DNA of 64,000 nt. Source: Liopterus haemorrhoidalis. Lineage: Eukaryota; Arthropoda; Insecta; Coleoptera; Dytiscidae. The position numbers were made by a program, and so were the translations under genes. Location: positions 26,499,253 to 26,563,252 of the forward strand of contig OZ020625.1 of assembly GCA_963971575.1 (NCBI GenBank). The letters are read 5' to 3'. This document shows, piece by piece, positions 11,104-42,900 of the stretch. Below the pieces are notes generated by a model, which made no database searches, was not told the origin of the DNA, and was given only the letters and a program-made list of their open reading frames with translations. Within the stretch, counting starts at the first letter, position 1, and the number at the start of each line of letters is the position of its first letter.

Positions 11104-12670
11104 TAGGCGATTAGCATAAAATTTATATTTCCTTAAACCTACATTTTTTTGATATGTTAATGTTAGTTATGTCACCTAACAAAACAAAAATCACATTTTA
11201 ATTAATATTACAGCCAAATTTTTTAATTAAAATATTGTAAGTTTGAAATAAGCCGACCACAGCGCGAAGGTTGCCGAGTAAATACGACTGAGCATGACGT
11301 CAAACCCCAGACTACAACATATAGACCGGGAGCTCATGACATTTTTGGTCTCTGGAATATTTACCCTGTAACAACAAAAAAGGGATGGTACTAAACCCCT
11401 GCACAAAACACAAAATTTTTGTGTTTTTCTCTGATTTAATATTGCTTGCCCTTTTGTCAAAAGAAAGTTATAACAAATTTAAAGTCTTTTTAATTATAGG
11501 AATGCTGTATGAAAACGCGGAAAATCATATTTTTTTATTACAAGATCACATGACCGTTTGAGCCCTTTGGGACCCTCCGAATCGCATGCATATATTTAAA
11601 AGACTTTAAATTTGTTATAACTTTCTTTTGACAAAAGGGCAAGCAATATTAAATCAGAGAAAAACACAAAAATTGTGTTTAAGTGGAAATGCAATTTTCC
11701 CTATGACCGGAAAGCGTGCAGGGGTTTAGTACCATCCCTTTTTTGTTGTCACAGGTTAAATATTCTCTCCTCCAAAAGGCATGCTGTATGAAATCGGAAA
11801 CCAAAAACTGCCATGAGCTCCCGGTCTAATAATCTTTACGTGTGTATATTGTATTGTTCGAGAGTTTTGTATTTGTTTTTAAACAATTTTTCACGCATTT
11901 ATTATTAAAATGGCAGATAAAGATTTTGTTTTGGGCTCAAGAGTGATAATTTACCCAACATTGATGCTTTTATACTCATGGAATATATGAAAAATAATGA
12001 ATGCTACAGTGCTGAAGAAAGACGTGGTGTCAAAACAGACTTGTAATAGCCATTCATATATTCTATAACTTTATGTAAACAATAAACAATGCAACTCTGT
12101 AAAATGTAAATATTTATGTAATTTAGATGTCAGAATTTTACTACATTGTTTACATGAAGTTACAAAACGTTAGAGGCATAATTGAAATACTGCAATATAG
12201 GTTATATATTTTAATGTTTCCAAAATAATTGAGGTGGGACCTGACGTCATAGTGTCCTGGTTAACAGTTATAAAATGGTCTCAGAGTGATAATTTACCCA
12301 ACATTGATGCATTTATGCTCACAAACATAAAATTTACTTTTTTCTGAAATATCGGTTTTATTTCGCCCCATAGCTTCCAGCCACAAATTTCGCCTTTTCT
12401 GTTGTTTTTCGCCATCAGGTAATGATATAAATTGTTTTTTTGGATTTCTAGTTAAGATAAGTTCACGACAGACTGTGTAGGCTGTACGCTGTACACTGGA
12501 TAGGCTGTACGCAGTACACTTAAGTAGGGTATGACGTCACACGTGGTTTTCGCGCGCTACATACATTTATGATTTTTTTAAGCCTTCAAATAAAAAAAAA
12601 ATGCAAAACTGTTTTTAACAAGAGGAATATAATAAAAAATAGAAAAAAAATCATGCCTATCCCCTATTGT
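11104..12670. mobile_element. THAP/SWIM-type element, copy 1 (rearranged)
   Basis: Left end AGGCGATTAGCATAAAATTT, right end ATCATGCCTATCCCCTATT. It carries a decayed version of the 44-codon frame at 11910, part of it repeated near 12280, and an antisense THAP fragment at about 12360-12460 that matches the THAP frame at 13285. An inverted copy of part of its own left arm (11460-11830) makes a large foldback. Confidence 0.65.
11910..12046 (+). pseudogene. Decayed copy of the 44-codon SWIM/YqaJ-type N-terminal frame
   Basis: ATG GCA GAT AAA starts the same frame as at 46290, but small insertions after codon 7 shift it. The TTACCCAACATTGATGC and GAATATATGAAAAATAATG stretches are intact. Confidence 0.55.
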
Positions 12671-12954
12671 TTATTAAATTATTATTTTTGTAAATTATCA
12701 ATATACCATTTGATGTATATTTACTTGTAATTTGTGAAAATCTGTTGTAGAGATTTATCTCTGTTGATTTTCCGACGTACATAAAAATAAAAAAAAACTG
12801 TCTCATTAAAACAACTCACTAACTACACAGTTTGGAAAACTATCGACAACGTATTAAATTTAGAGCTCTGAACGGTTACTCGCGATACCATATGACAAAC
12901 TTGTTAGTGACAATCAACAGTGCACAAGTCATAGACTATATGGTTACAAGTCAA

Positions 12955-13835
12955 TAGGGGATAGGCATGATTTTTTAATTTTTTTTTTTTATTTATTCGT
13001 CTTGTAGCATATAAACATAAAAAACAGTTTTGCATTTCTTTTTTTTTAATTTGAAGGCTTAAAAAAATCATAAATGTATGTAGCGCGCGAAAACGACGTG
13101 TGACGTCATACCCCAACTAAGTGTACTGCGTACAGCCTACACAGTATGTCGTGAACTTATTTGCTTGTATAATTTTTATAGGTTATGTAAAGTTAGAGTG
13201 ATTTTAATTAAAATCAAGTTTAATTCTATAAAAACAATTTATACATGTTTACCGAATTAAATTTTATATTAAAATATATAACATATGGAAGATCTAGGCC
13301 CCAGTACTTCGAAACATAGTCGAAAATATTGTTTAGTACCGATGTGCACAAATACTTCAATTAGAAATCCAAAAAAACAATTTGTATCATTACCTGATGG
13401 CGAAAAACAACAGAAAAGGCGAAATTTGTGGCTGAAAGCTATGAGGCGAAATAAAACCGATATTTCAGAAAAAAGTAAACTTTATGTTTGTGAAGACCAT
13501 TTTAATGCGAGTACATATATTTTATAAATTATTTTAATAATAAATGCGTGAAAAATTGTTTAAAAACAAATACAAAACTCTCGAACAATACAATATACAC
13601 ACGTAAAGATTATGTTTAGTCTGTATCTGTGACGTCAAACCCCAGCAGTCTCAGTCGTATTTACTCGGCAACCTTCGCGCCGTGGTCGGCTTATTTCAAA
13701 TTTACAATATTTTAATTAAAAAATTTGGCTACAATATTAATTAAAATGTGATTTTTGTTTTGTTAGGTGACATAACTAACATTAACAAATCAAAAAAATG
13801 TAGTTTTAAGGAAATATAAATTTTATGCGTATCAG
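12955..13835 (+). mobile_element. THAP/SWIM-type element, copy 2
   Basis: It starts AATAGGGGATAGGCATGATT and ends AAATTTTATGCGTATC, inverted relative to copy 1 at 11104-12670. It contains a complete N-terminal THAP frame (13285-13527). The junction just after that frame falls at the start codon of the opposing 44-codon frame, so the second gene is deleted here. Confidence 0.7.
13285..13527 (+). CDS. THAP-domain fragment of a transposon protein
   Basis: This 80-codon frame begins MEDLGPSTSKHSRKYCLVPM. It has the THAP C2CH signature: CLVPMC (C-x4-C) near residues 16-21 and CEDHF (C-x2-H) near 69-73, with NLWLKAMRRN between as the expected W helix. THAP domains bind DNA and occur at the N-terminus of P- and Kolobok-type transposases. 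The frame stops right after the domain, where the element is deleted, so this is an isolated DNA-binding piece. It could still be translated. It is not a host gene as far as I can see. Confidence 0.7.
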   Translation: MEDLGPSTSKHSRKYCLVPMCTNTSIRNPKKQFVSLPDGEKQQKRRNLWLKAMRRNKTDISEKSKLYVCEDHFNASTYIL

Positions 13836-15838
13836 GACCTCAAGATTTCAAAAATTTCAACCGCAGGTCTTTATCGCATTTCATTTTTGAGATACGTCCA
13901 TTCGAATCTGAAAATTTCTATAAATCACGCCATATTCAAGATTGTTTGAATAAGATAAATATTTGGGGAGCTATGGCGAGCACTACCTATAAACGAAGTA
14001 TCTGATTTATTTACGTATCATCAAAAATATATATATGAGTGATTTTGCATAAAAAAAAAAACATTATTTCCTTTCCACCTATAATTGAAATCACTTATCA
14101 TTTACCTACGTTATACATAAAATGTACGTAACAAAAACCGTACAAGATACGGGTACGACAGCTAGTTAATTATAAATGCGATAAAACGACTTCAAAATAT
14201 TAAAATACTTTTGGTTTATCAAAATTTCTTCGATTTAAAAAAAAATCTAGTAACTTTAATCGTTAAAAAGATTTGTTACGATTAAAGAATAAAAACAGAG
14301 CCCAGAGCCAATACGCCCTAAGCTGCTTGTATAACTATAGTAAATAAAAAATTAATTAAAAAAAATTATAAAAAAAAATATAAAAAAAATAAAAAAAAAA
14401 ATAAATAACAATCTGAAAAACATTGTAATTATAATATATTTTTCAGAAATGGTCTGCGATAGCCCATTTGTTACATATTCATAAGTAAAAGATCACTCGT
14501 TATGGAAAAAAACAACAAAAAAAAAACCACTTACCGTTCAGTAAATCATCTAATCGTTCACCTCCAAAAAATCTCCAACGATACGGTCCAACGATGAAAA
14601 CATCGAAGACTTCATAACACTATATTTAATCATTTCACACACCAACACATAAAATTGAATTTTCAAATAGTTCAATGCAAAAATTACTCGCCACAGGTGT
14701 TTATAGTTTAAATTTACAAGTATAAATCAACGTTGTGATAAAAATTTGTCGTTTGCGACCTTGAAATAATACAAACAAATTAAAACTATGATTTTCCAAG
14801 ATCTATCCCGAAGAAACGCAAAACTATGCGTAGCAAACAACTTAGAAACGCAATAAACATCTTATTTTAATAGTTTATAACAATAAAATGCAGGTATAAA
14901 CTAGATTAGACTGGACTCCTGCAATAAGCATGACGCAACAAGTAGTTGAAAATCTACCATTAACAAAGTTTTTCAGTTTTAACAAAAATATTCACTTACA
15001 TTTCAAAGATAATTCTTATACATATAAAACACAGTAAAATAGAACTGTTTTTTAACAATTTTACTGTTGTTTACACAGTTTTTCACTCAATTTACGTCGT
15101 GTTTAAATCAGTTACAATTCAAAATGGTTTCCAATTAGGACGCTACCAAGTCACTTACGCGAACCTACATTTTTAAAGGATTCGTTGATTAGTTTTTTAA
15201 GTTTTAATCACTAAATAAACATTTTCTTGTGAAGAAAATACAAGAATTTCGCAATAAAACTGTTTAATAAACTTTATATTTAATATAATGGTTTTCCTAC
15301 CTTACAGACAACGCTTACGCCGTAATATACCTTATCGCTATGATGAAAATACCAACTGATTAAACTGTATTCTTCTTTCTCATATTAAATATTTAAATAT
15401 TGGATTTTGCAGGTATAAATGGACATTGAGGACTATTATAAAATCTTACTTTATTTTAATATTGCTTCTAGCACTAAAATTTGTTAATAACATCATAGAT
15501 AATTTAAATATCTTGATAATATTTTCAGATATATGTTGGTAAAACTTTTAAACGCTACAGTAACGGCCATATTTGAAATGATAGGCGGTTATAACAAAAA
15601 ACCGCTAAAATGTAGTATGATGGACGAATCTGGTGGCGGATATTTGAGAAAAGAGACTTCTCAAACAAAAACAAATAAGAAATAAAGATTATAATTAAAA
15701 GATAATATAATATAACTAGCTGGAGTACCCGTAGTTCGTACGGTTTTTGTGGTAAAAGTAACTTTATCTGCCTATAATATGCATACTGTTCTGTGCAGGG
15801 CCAGGGACAGTGATTCACCTTAAAAGCACTATCTTAAG
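13836..15838. other. Gene-poor stretch
   Basis: About 2 kb of AT-rich sequence with poly-A/T tracts (14340-14405). I recognise no repeat end. The only hint of coding is a short minus-strand frame at about 14608-14528 between an AG and a GTAAGTGG (see findings). Confidence 0.35.
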
Positions 15839-16546
15839 CAGTGATGGGCGCGTAAGTTACATGATGTAAGTTACCTCATTGTTGGCGCGTAAACAATGAT
15901 GTAAACACAAAAACTCTTGTAAACAACGTAAACAATGTAAACAATGATTTAGACATGCGCACTTGTTTTGAATTACAGAACCTCATTATCATTATCAATA
16001 CATTTTTATAAATAATAAAATTTTAATGAAATGATTTTAAATGAAAAAGTATATAAAATTAGGACAAGCCAATATACATATGAATAAAAATCGAATTTGC
16101 ATCATTATACAGGTGTTACATACAAATTAGTAAATATGAATATGAAAAATAAAAAACTTTTTTCTTTAAAAAATTCAGTCTAATTTTTTTAATAACAAAA
16201 TACATTAAATTTCACCTTTAAGAAAATCAGCCTATATTTTTTAATAACGAAAAGATTCATTGCAAATTTTGCATAACGCCCTATATTTTTTTTCATTTTC
16301 TTTAATTAAAACAAAACCTAGTTCTTCAGAACTATTCCTTCGGTTTCTTTCCACCATTTTTTTAATAAATTTATTGTTTTGAACTGAATATACTTGTTCA
16401 TTAACTCTCTATTATTCGTATTAAATAACTAAAACTAACCTCATTATTTGACAGGTTACCAAGTTTACATTGTTTACAAGTTTACCAATAGTTTACATAA
16501 GTTTACACGTAAACAATTAAAGTTTACGTGTAACCGCCCATCACTG
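15839..16546. mobile_element. MITE with CAGTGATGGGC ends
   Basis: The ends are CAGTGATGGGCGCG and, inverted, CAGTGATGGGCGG. The interior is made of GTTTACA/TGTAAAC phrases in both directions. TTAA lies next to both ends (15834-15837 with one extra G, and 16547-16550). A hAT origin fits the termini and TTAA-type insertion is the alternative. Non-coding. Confidence 0.6.
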
Positions 16547-17020
16547 TTAATGCGTAATATGGGGGTTTCGGCCTCCATTTGTAATCAACGACGTAGTAGA
16601 ATATATTTTTTTTCTGGTAAATTATAAATAATAGCGGGAGTACCCGTAACTCGCTACGGTATTTCACTACTTTAAATCCAAGAAAGTGGAACAGTACGTT
16701 CATAAAGTTAAATACGAAAAACGGTAAGTATAGTAATTTTAACTACCGCTAGGCAGTGGAGAATAAATAACTACTATTAGAAACTCAATTTCATACACAT
16801 TAAAATAAATAAATTAATAACACAGTAGCTGCTTTCCTTTTACAAGTTAAAATGTTTGGCTAAGCTAAGAACTTAGTCAAATATCTTAGCATGGGAAAGG
16901 GGGGAGGAAAAAACTTAGTTTATCTTAGCCAGTGTCTTATAAATAGAAGCTCTTACAACTTAGATTAACTTAGCTTAGCTTACATTTCTTAAGTAAAGTG
17001 GTAAAAGGAAAGCGCCTAAT
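16547..17020. other. Gene-free spacer
   Basis: AT-rich with repeated CTTAGC/GCTAAG phrases near 16855-16985. No coding frame. Confidence 0.35.
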
Positions 17021-17277
17021 AGGGGAAGTATTTTAAGATCGCAGCGCTATTGTGGCGTATTTGGAACCTTCAATATAGACATTCGTTACAAATAAACAAC
17101 GTGAATTTTAATGTTTACTGGTGGTTTTTGTAATTTTGCTACAATATTAATACTTGTTTTTATGCAATTATATTTTTATGCAAACATTTTTTATAAAAAA
17201 AAGCGCGATAGAATGTCTATTTCTGTAGTTGCTAAAATCCCACCAGATGTCATATCGCTTAGCAATTTTTCCCTATA
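17021..17277. mobile_element. Short MITE of the second THAP-bearing family
   Basis: It starts AATAGGGGAAGTATTTTAAG and ends GCTTAGCAATTTTTCCCTAT. The right arm shares the ACATCTGGTGG motif (inverted) with the elements at 18391 and 57133. Confidence 0.5.
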
Positions 17278-18033
17278 AACAATTTATTCACAAACAAAAA
17301 CTCACAAGCGACACTTGATCTGAACTGCGTCCATCAGTGTGGACTCAGACAAACGTGGCCAGTAGCGGCTTGCTTAGTTACATAATTCGCGACTGAAACT
17401 AACGTTGGCGGCGCTGCGTATAACAGCTGATGGCGGACAAGAAGCGTATATGTCAGAAGTTTTTTCTTAATATTTATTTGTTCAAACAATATTTCAGCAA
17501 AAAAGCACTGTATTTAAGTCACTATATTTTAGAATACTTCTTAATTCACATAAACTGCAGCACAATACGCTAGAAATATTATCCAAATATACGCTTCTGT
17601 TTAATTTAGCCAGTCACCACCAGACGTCTCACTGTTATTTGCAGTCGCGACAACTCATTAGTATCATTACCTTATCAAATTATCAAGAATTGATAATCTT
17701 AATTTAATTAGCAAAACATTCTAATTAAAATAAGCGTATTCTAACATTGATTTAATATTAATAATTAGATTTCTTATGCAATAATATTCCTAAAATAATG
17801 ATTTTCGTTTCTTTTCTCTTCTCCTTTTTTGTTCACTTCTAACATTGCCTAGCACTGCCATCTCTTGGCAGATTCCACAACTCTCAACATATTTCGGACT
17901 TCTGTTTACCCTGTGATAACTCCTATTGTCAACTGACAATAACTAAAGCGCCTCTAGTGGGATTTTGAGAAACTGACGGTTGTAGGATAGTCGAGTTTGT
18001 TTACTGTTGTTTTCATAGCTAGTTTTTAAAAAA

Positions 18034-18284
18034 ATGTCTTTAAAATTGCAAGAAAAAATTAAATGCAACGTGAATTGTTGTGTTTATCTTTGCAATGCAA
18101 AAGTAAGTCGTGATAGAGACCTAAGTTTTCATCGTGTTCCGAAACGTGGCAAAAAAAAACGTTTCTGAATTTACGTGGTGGTGCACGTGTAGTTATGGAT
18201 AGAAGACAAGCATGGGAATATGTTTTTAGAAGTGGAAAGACAGTTAAAGACCATTTTAGAGTGTGTTCTCGTGTGTTTCAATAA
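18034..18284 (+). pseudogene. THAP-domain pseudogene (second family)
   Basis: ATG 18034 opens MSLKLQEKIKCNVNCCVYLC, with the THAP C-x4-C, then LSFHRVPKRG. A frameshift near 18160 leads to a stop. A shifted frame continues RRQAWEYVFRSGKTVKDHF and ends VCSRVF, where the THAP histidine (CSRHF) is replaced by valine. Broken frame and lost ligand: non-functional. Confidence 0.6.
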
Positions 18285-18390
18285 ATATCACATGAAGATA
18301 CCATTGATCCTGTCAAAAATATCCTACCAAAGTCAGCCATGATGTAAAATGCAGTAGCGCCTCTATCGGTAGTGTCAGATGTCAATAGGG

Positions 18391-18600
18391 GAAACTTCTT
18401 AAGCGCCCTGACATCTGGTGGCAATTTGATGAAGATACGAAAGTGACATCGTTTTGTATTGTTCAATGGAGAAATACGTGTTTTGTTGTTGTTTATGTTT
18501 TATTTTTGTGAATCATGGAAAAAAACAATCAATTTTGTTGTGTGCCGCAATGTAAATCGTGAATAAGAAAGAATCCTTCTTAAACATTCATTGGAATGTA
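18391..18600 (+). mobile_element. Left end of a second-family THAP element
   Basis: It begins AATAGGGGAAACTTCTTAAG, then GACATCTGGTGGCAATTT, as in the other family members. A 16-codon THAP start (18515-18562) follows. The right end was not found. Confidence 0.5.
18515..18562 (+). pseudogene. THAP N-terminus stub
   Basis: MEKNNQFCCVPQCKS then TGA. CVPQC is the THAP C-x4-C start; the frame is cut by a stop directly after it. Confidence 0.5.
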
Positions 18601-18798
18601 TTGGAATGTAAATACACATTGGTGTATTTCGATTCTTAAACATTCCAATGTGTATTTCGATTTATTTATGTATTTATCGGATTTTTTTTTTTTTATTTCT
18701 AAACCAGCTTCTCTGGGAAATAGGGTAAAGGACTAAAGTTGTTAGGCTCATTTTTACAAAAATCGCGTAAAATTAAGATATTTAAGTTTATAAAATAC

Positions 18799-18804
18799 TT
18801 TATT
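18799..18804 (-). terminator. Poly(A) signal of gene A
   Basis: AATAAA on the minus strand, about 20 bp after the stop codon. Confidence 0.6.
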
Positions 18805-18824
18805 TCTCATCACAAATACAGATC

Positions 18825-39263
<20,439 letters not shown>

Positions 39264-39804
39264 TTTTATTAAAAACCACTTGATATTACATCACAAATAT
39301 AAAAACAAAAACAATACACTTCTAAATTAAAAACAGAACACAACTATTTAAAATTTGTTGACACAATAATTTAAAATCATTTTGACATAAGTTTAACCAC
39401 ACTTTTGTGACAAAGACGCTGTATAAACAAGACCAACTTAAACACTAATAAAATAGAAAATTATTAATTTTTTGTTAAATAAATATAAAATTCTATACAT
39501 AAATAATTTTAAATGGAAATAAAACAGATTTTACAACTATTGTATACAGTAATTTATTTATAGAATAAGATTTTATTAATTATTGGTTTCAAAATTAATA
39601 TGCCACTGGATATAAATCTATTTGGTCATGAATAAACATAATTATTGTTTATTCGCTAAAGTAGGGTTAAATAGTGAAATAATAACTCAAATCTCCAGAT
39701 TTTTATAATAAAACCACATCTTTTGAATTAAAAAATATAATTTACAATATTTTTAAACTTATATATTACTTATTTTATACAAAACAGTTCTAAAATATTA
39801 AATA
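39264..39804. promoter_or_regulatory. Shared upstream region of genes A and B
   Basis: 541 bp separate two diverging start codons, so both 5' UTRs and promoters must lie here unless further upstream exons exist. It is AT-rich. I see no clear TATA box, initiator or CpG-rich core, and no repeat family inside. It is one of the few transposon-free stretches of this size in the window. Confidence 0.6.
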
Positions 39805-39957
39805 ATGTGTTCTGAAAATAGCAATTCTATCATGGATTTCGAGAAAATTTGTCGAACTTGTCTTTGCGAGGGTGAAATGTTGTCAATTTTCGGTAAAATA
39901 AGCAAATTTGAAGAAGAAACGATGGCTAATATGTTAATGTCTTGTACAATTTTACAA
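39805..39957 (+). CDS. Gene B exon 1
   Basis: [20 protein letters not shown] starts the ZAD domain. An in-frame ATG at codon 10 aligns better with gene A and could be an alternative start. Ends TCTTGTACAATTTTACAA, donor GTAAGTTT, phase 0. Confidence 0.85.
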
Positions 39958-42900
39958 GTAAGTTTCTTAAACATTTTCTAATCTACAATAATATTATTTT
40001 TTGAAAGTTATGCACGATTTTTGTTTATAAAATAAGCTTATTATGGGATAATAGTAAAAATTGTACCACTATTTTGCGTCTTCAGCGTAATAAAACGGTG
40101 ATTTTTTTAACAAGTGATGGGAAGTGTAAATTTTTACACTTTTTAGGGCTTCGTAAATATCTAATAAGTGAGGTAAGCTCATTTGGGAGTCCAATTGTTG
40201 AATATCTGCCACACGATTATAAAACCGTAGTCCAGAAATGGAGTAGAATGTATCAAATAATTACACATTGTAGTCGGAATTAATTTTACTGTATACTATC
40301 GAGTCGTAGCACAGAATCCGAATAAATTATGTTATATAATACAAAATAGTAGTCAAGAAATGAAGTAAATTATATCAAATACGCAGTCATATAGCCTGTT
40401 TTTAGGGTTTTGTAGGTATGACCACCAAAAAACCCTTATAACGTCACTCATATGTCTATCTGTACGGTAGAAATTGTAGACAAACAGCTGAACATAGTAT
40501 ATGCCATTGGTTGTCATATGCTCCGCCCCTCTAGTTTCATATACATGACAGATAGAATGAAAATATAATTCCAACTGGTTATTAAATTTACGCTCTTAAA
40601 AATTAAATGCAACATTTGCCAAAATATAACTAGAATTTTGACAAAATAATTTAAACAAAATAAAATGAAAAAGATCAAAAAATAAAATTGTCTCCTGTGC
40701 TCGGGAGCGAACTCTAGTTTGCTGCGTAGCAAGCGAGCAAGCTAACCATTAGACCAGGATACGCCTTCTAGTATAGTGTGTTACATAACTATAACTTTTG
40801 TACATCGTCAACAAAAAAACACAAAACATGCGTTATTTTCCGAAAACATAATTTGATCAAAAATTCCTGTTGTACTATTCCGGTTCACACAAATGTACAT
40901 TACTTAGAATTTTTTCAGATTTTTAGTTTAAACCATCTCTGTTCTTTTGGTTTAGGTGAAACTAGATTTTCAATTCTAGTTACTTTTACCGATCGATTGA
41001 AGCTTTTGATCATTTTGTTCAGGAAAAGCCAACTTCAATATATAAAAAAATGATGTGAAGTGTGAATTTGCACACATTTCAGAGTTTCGCAGGTATTTAG
41101 TAAGTGAATGACGATTATTTGGGATGCCAAAACAAATTTTATATTAAAATATTTTTTTGTTAATTTTAATTCGAATGCCTAATACCATTATTTAGGTTTC
41201 TAAATATGTGCAGTATTCTTTTTTATATAGCAAGGTTCATTAAGATTTTGAAAATTGCGCCTTGACTTCCATTGGTTGTTTAATTCATAAGCTCCGCCTC
41301 TCTGATTTCGTATACATTCAAACATAGAATTAAATTATAATTTCAACACTTCCCACTGGTTATTAAAATTACGCTTTTAAAAATTAAATGCAACATTTGG
41401 CAAAATATAACTCGAATTTTGACAAATTAATTTAAACAAAATAAAAATGCAAAAAAAAAAAACCGAAAAAATAAAATTGACAGGAAGCGAACCGTTATTT
41501 GCAACTTAGGAAGCGAGAACGTTAACCATTAGACTACGGACGTTTACCCGTTTACTGTGTTACATAGTGAATTAAATATTTTACATATTTTAGTTAAAAA
41601 CACAAAAAAATGCGTTATTTTCCGAAAACATAATCTGATCAAAAATTCCTGTTGTTCTTTTCCGGTTCACACCAATGTACATAACTTAGATTTTTTTCAA
41701 ATTTTTAGTTTAAACCATCTGGGCTCCTGGGTGTGGGATATTTTTTTTTGGCAAAAATCGCGACAGAATAATTTATTTTGCAAAAATAAAATTTTGATAC
41801 CCTACTCAGAATTAAAAAAATATATATATTTGAGCAGATATTTGTTTATATTTTTAGGGGGATATGTTTTTTAGATGTTTTAGTATTTTTCCTATGTGCG
41901 GGTCAAAGAGTTGTATAAGCATGCCAAATTTCAATTCTCTAGGTTTAGCCGTTTGGCATCAATTTTTACCGAACAAAAAGACAGACAGACGACAAAATGA
42001 CGGTACAGTAATTTCCCCGCTACTCGATATTAATCCGTTCTGAAAAAGCATCGAGTAGCGATTACGTCGAGTGGCGAGTCGAATTTCTCCATAAGAAATA
42101 AAGGGAATCATATGTACATATATACATATACATATAAGGAAATACATATATGTATATGTTTTCCTTTTAGCTATGCTTGCATTCCTATCCTTTGGACCCA
42201 TAATTATAAATATAAATCACTTATTTTAGCAAAAAACAAAAAATTCATAGCTGCACTAAATCTGAGTTGTTGTCGTCAAGATATCTAGGCGCGAACTGCT
42301 GGCCATGCGTTCATTTTGCTTTGTTTACCAAAATATGTATCACGTGATCGGTACTCGATCACGCGTCGGATAGCGATGCTCCGTCGACTCTCACTCTCGA
42401 CATTTACGTCGAATGGCGAAAACGTCGAGCTAAGAGGCAGTCGAGTAACGGGCTATTACTGTATAAGGGTTTTTTGGTCATACCTACAAAACCCTAAAAA
42501 AGAGGTAATGACAACTTACAAAACTGAAAATTCCAGTTAGTTCCGCCTAATCGTTTGGAATAAGACTGTACTCTTTTCTGACAAAAATAAAATGTAGATA
42601 TTTTTCAACATTGTAATGGGTGTTTTTTTTAGAGGTATAGAACTTTAAATTGCAATAAAACAACGATGGATTATTCGATTGACATGAATTTTTTTTTATT
42701 CGAAAGATAATCTTGTGGCATTACATTTTAAATATGATTTCTGGCATATGACCGCCACGGCTGGCTCGGATGTAGTCCAATCTGGACGTCCAATTTTCGA
42801 TGACTTTTTCCAACATTTGTGGCCGTATATCGGCAATAACACGGCGAATGTTGTCTTCCAAATGGTCAAGCGTTTGTGGCTTATCCGCATAGACCAATGA

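Larger units (their letters stand above)
40935..42573. mobile_element. Short MITE split by a HINE-1
   Basis: The left half 40935-41048 (CTGTTCTTTTGGTTTAGG ... ATATATAAAAAA) and right half 42508-42573 (GTAATGACAACTTACAAAAC ... TTTGGAATAAGACTG) together match the 181-bp MITE at 33283-33463. The HINE-1 at 41049-42507 sits between them at an A-run. Confidence 0.65.

Noticed and set aside
11227..11460. Minus-strand 77-codon frame with several cysteines
   Set aside because: It lies in the arm of the THAP/SWIM-type element and its foldback; the homologous arms at 46 and 59 kb do not keep it.
42696..42900. 60- to 64-codon frames on both strands
   Set aside because: Out-of-phase readings of the deleted transposase at 42721-43066.
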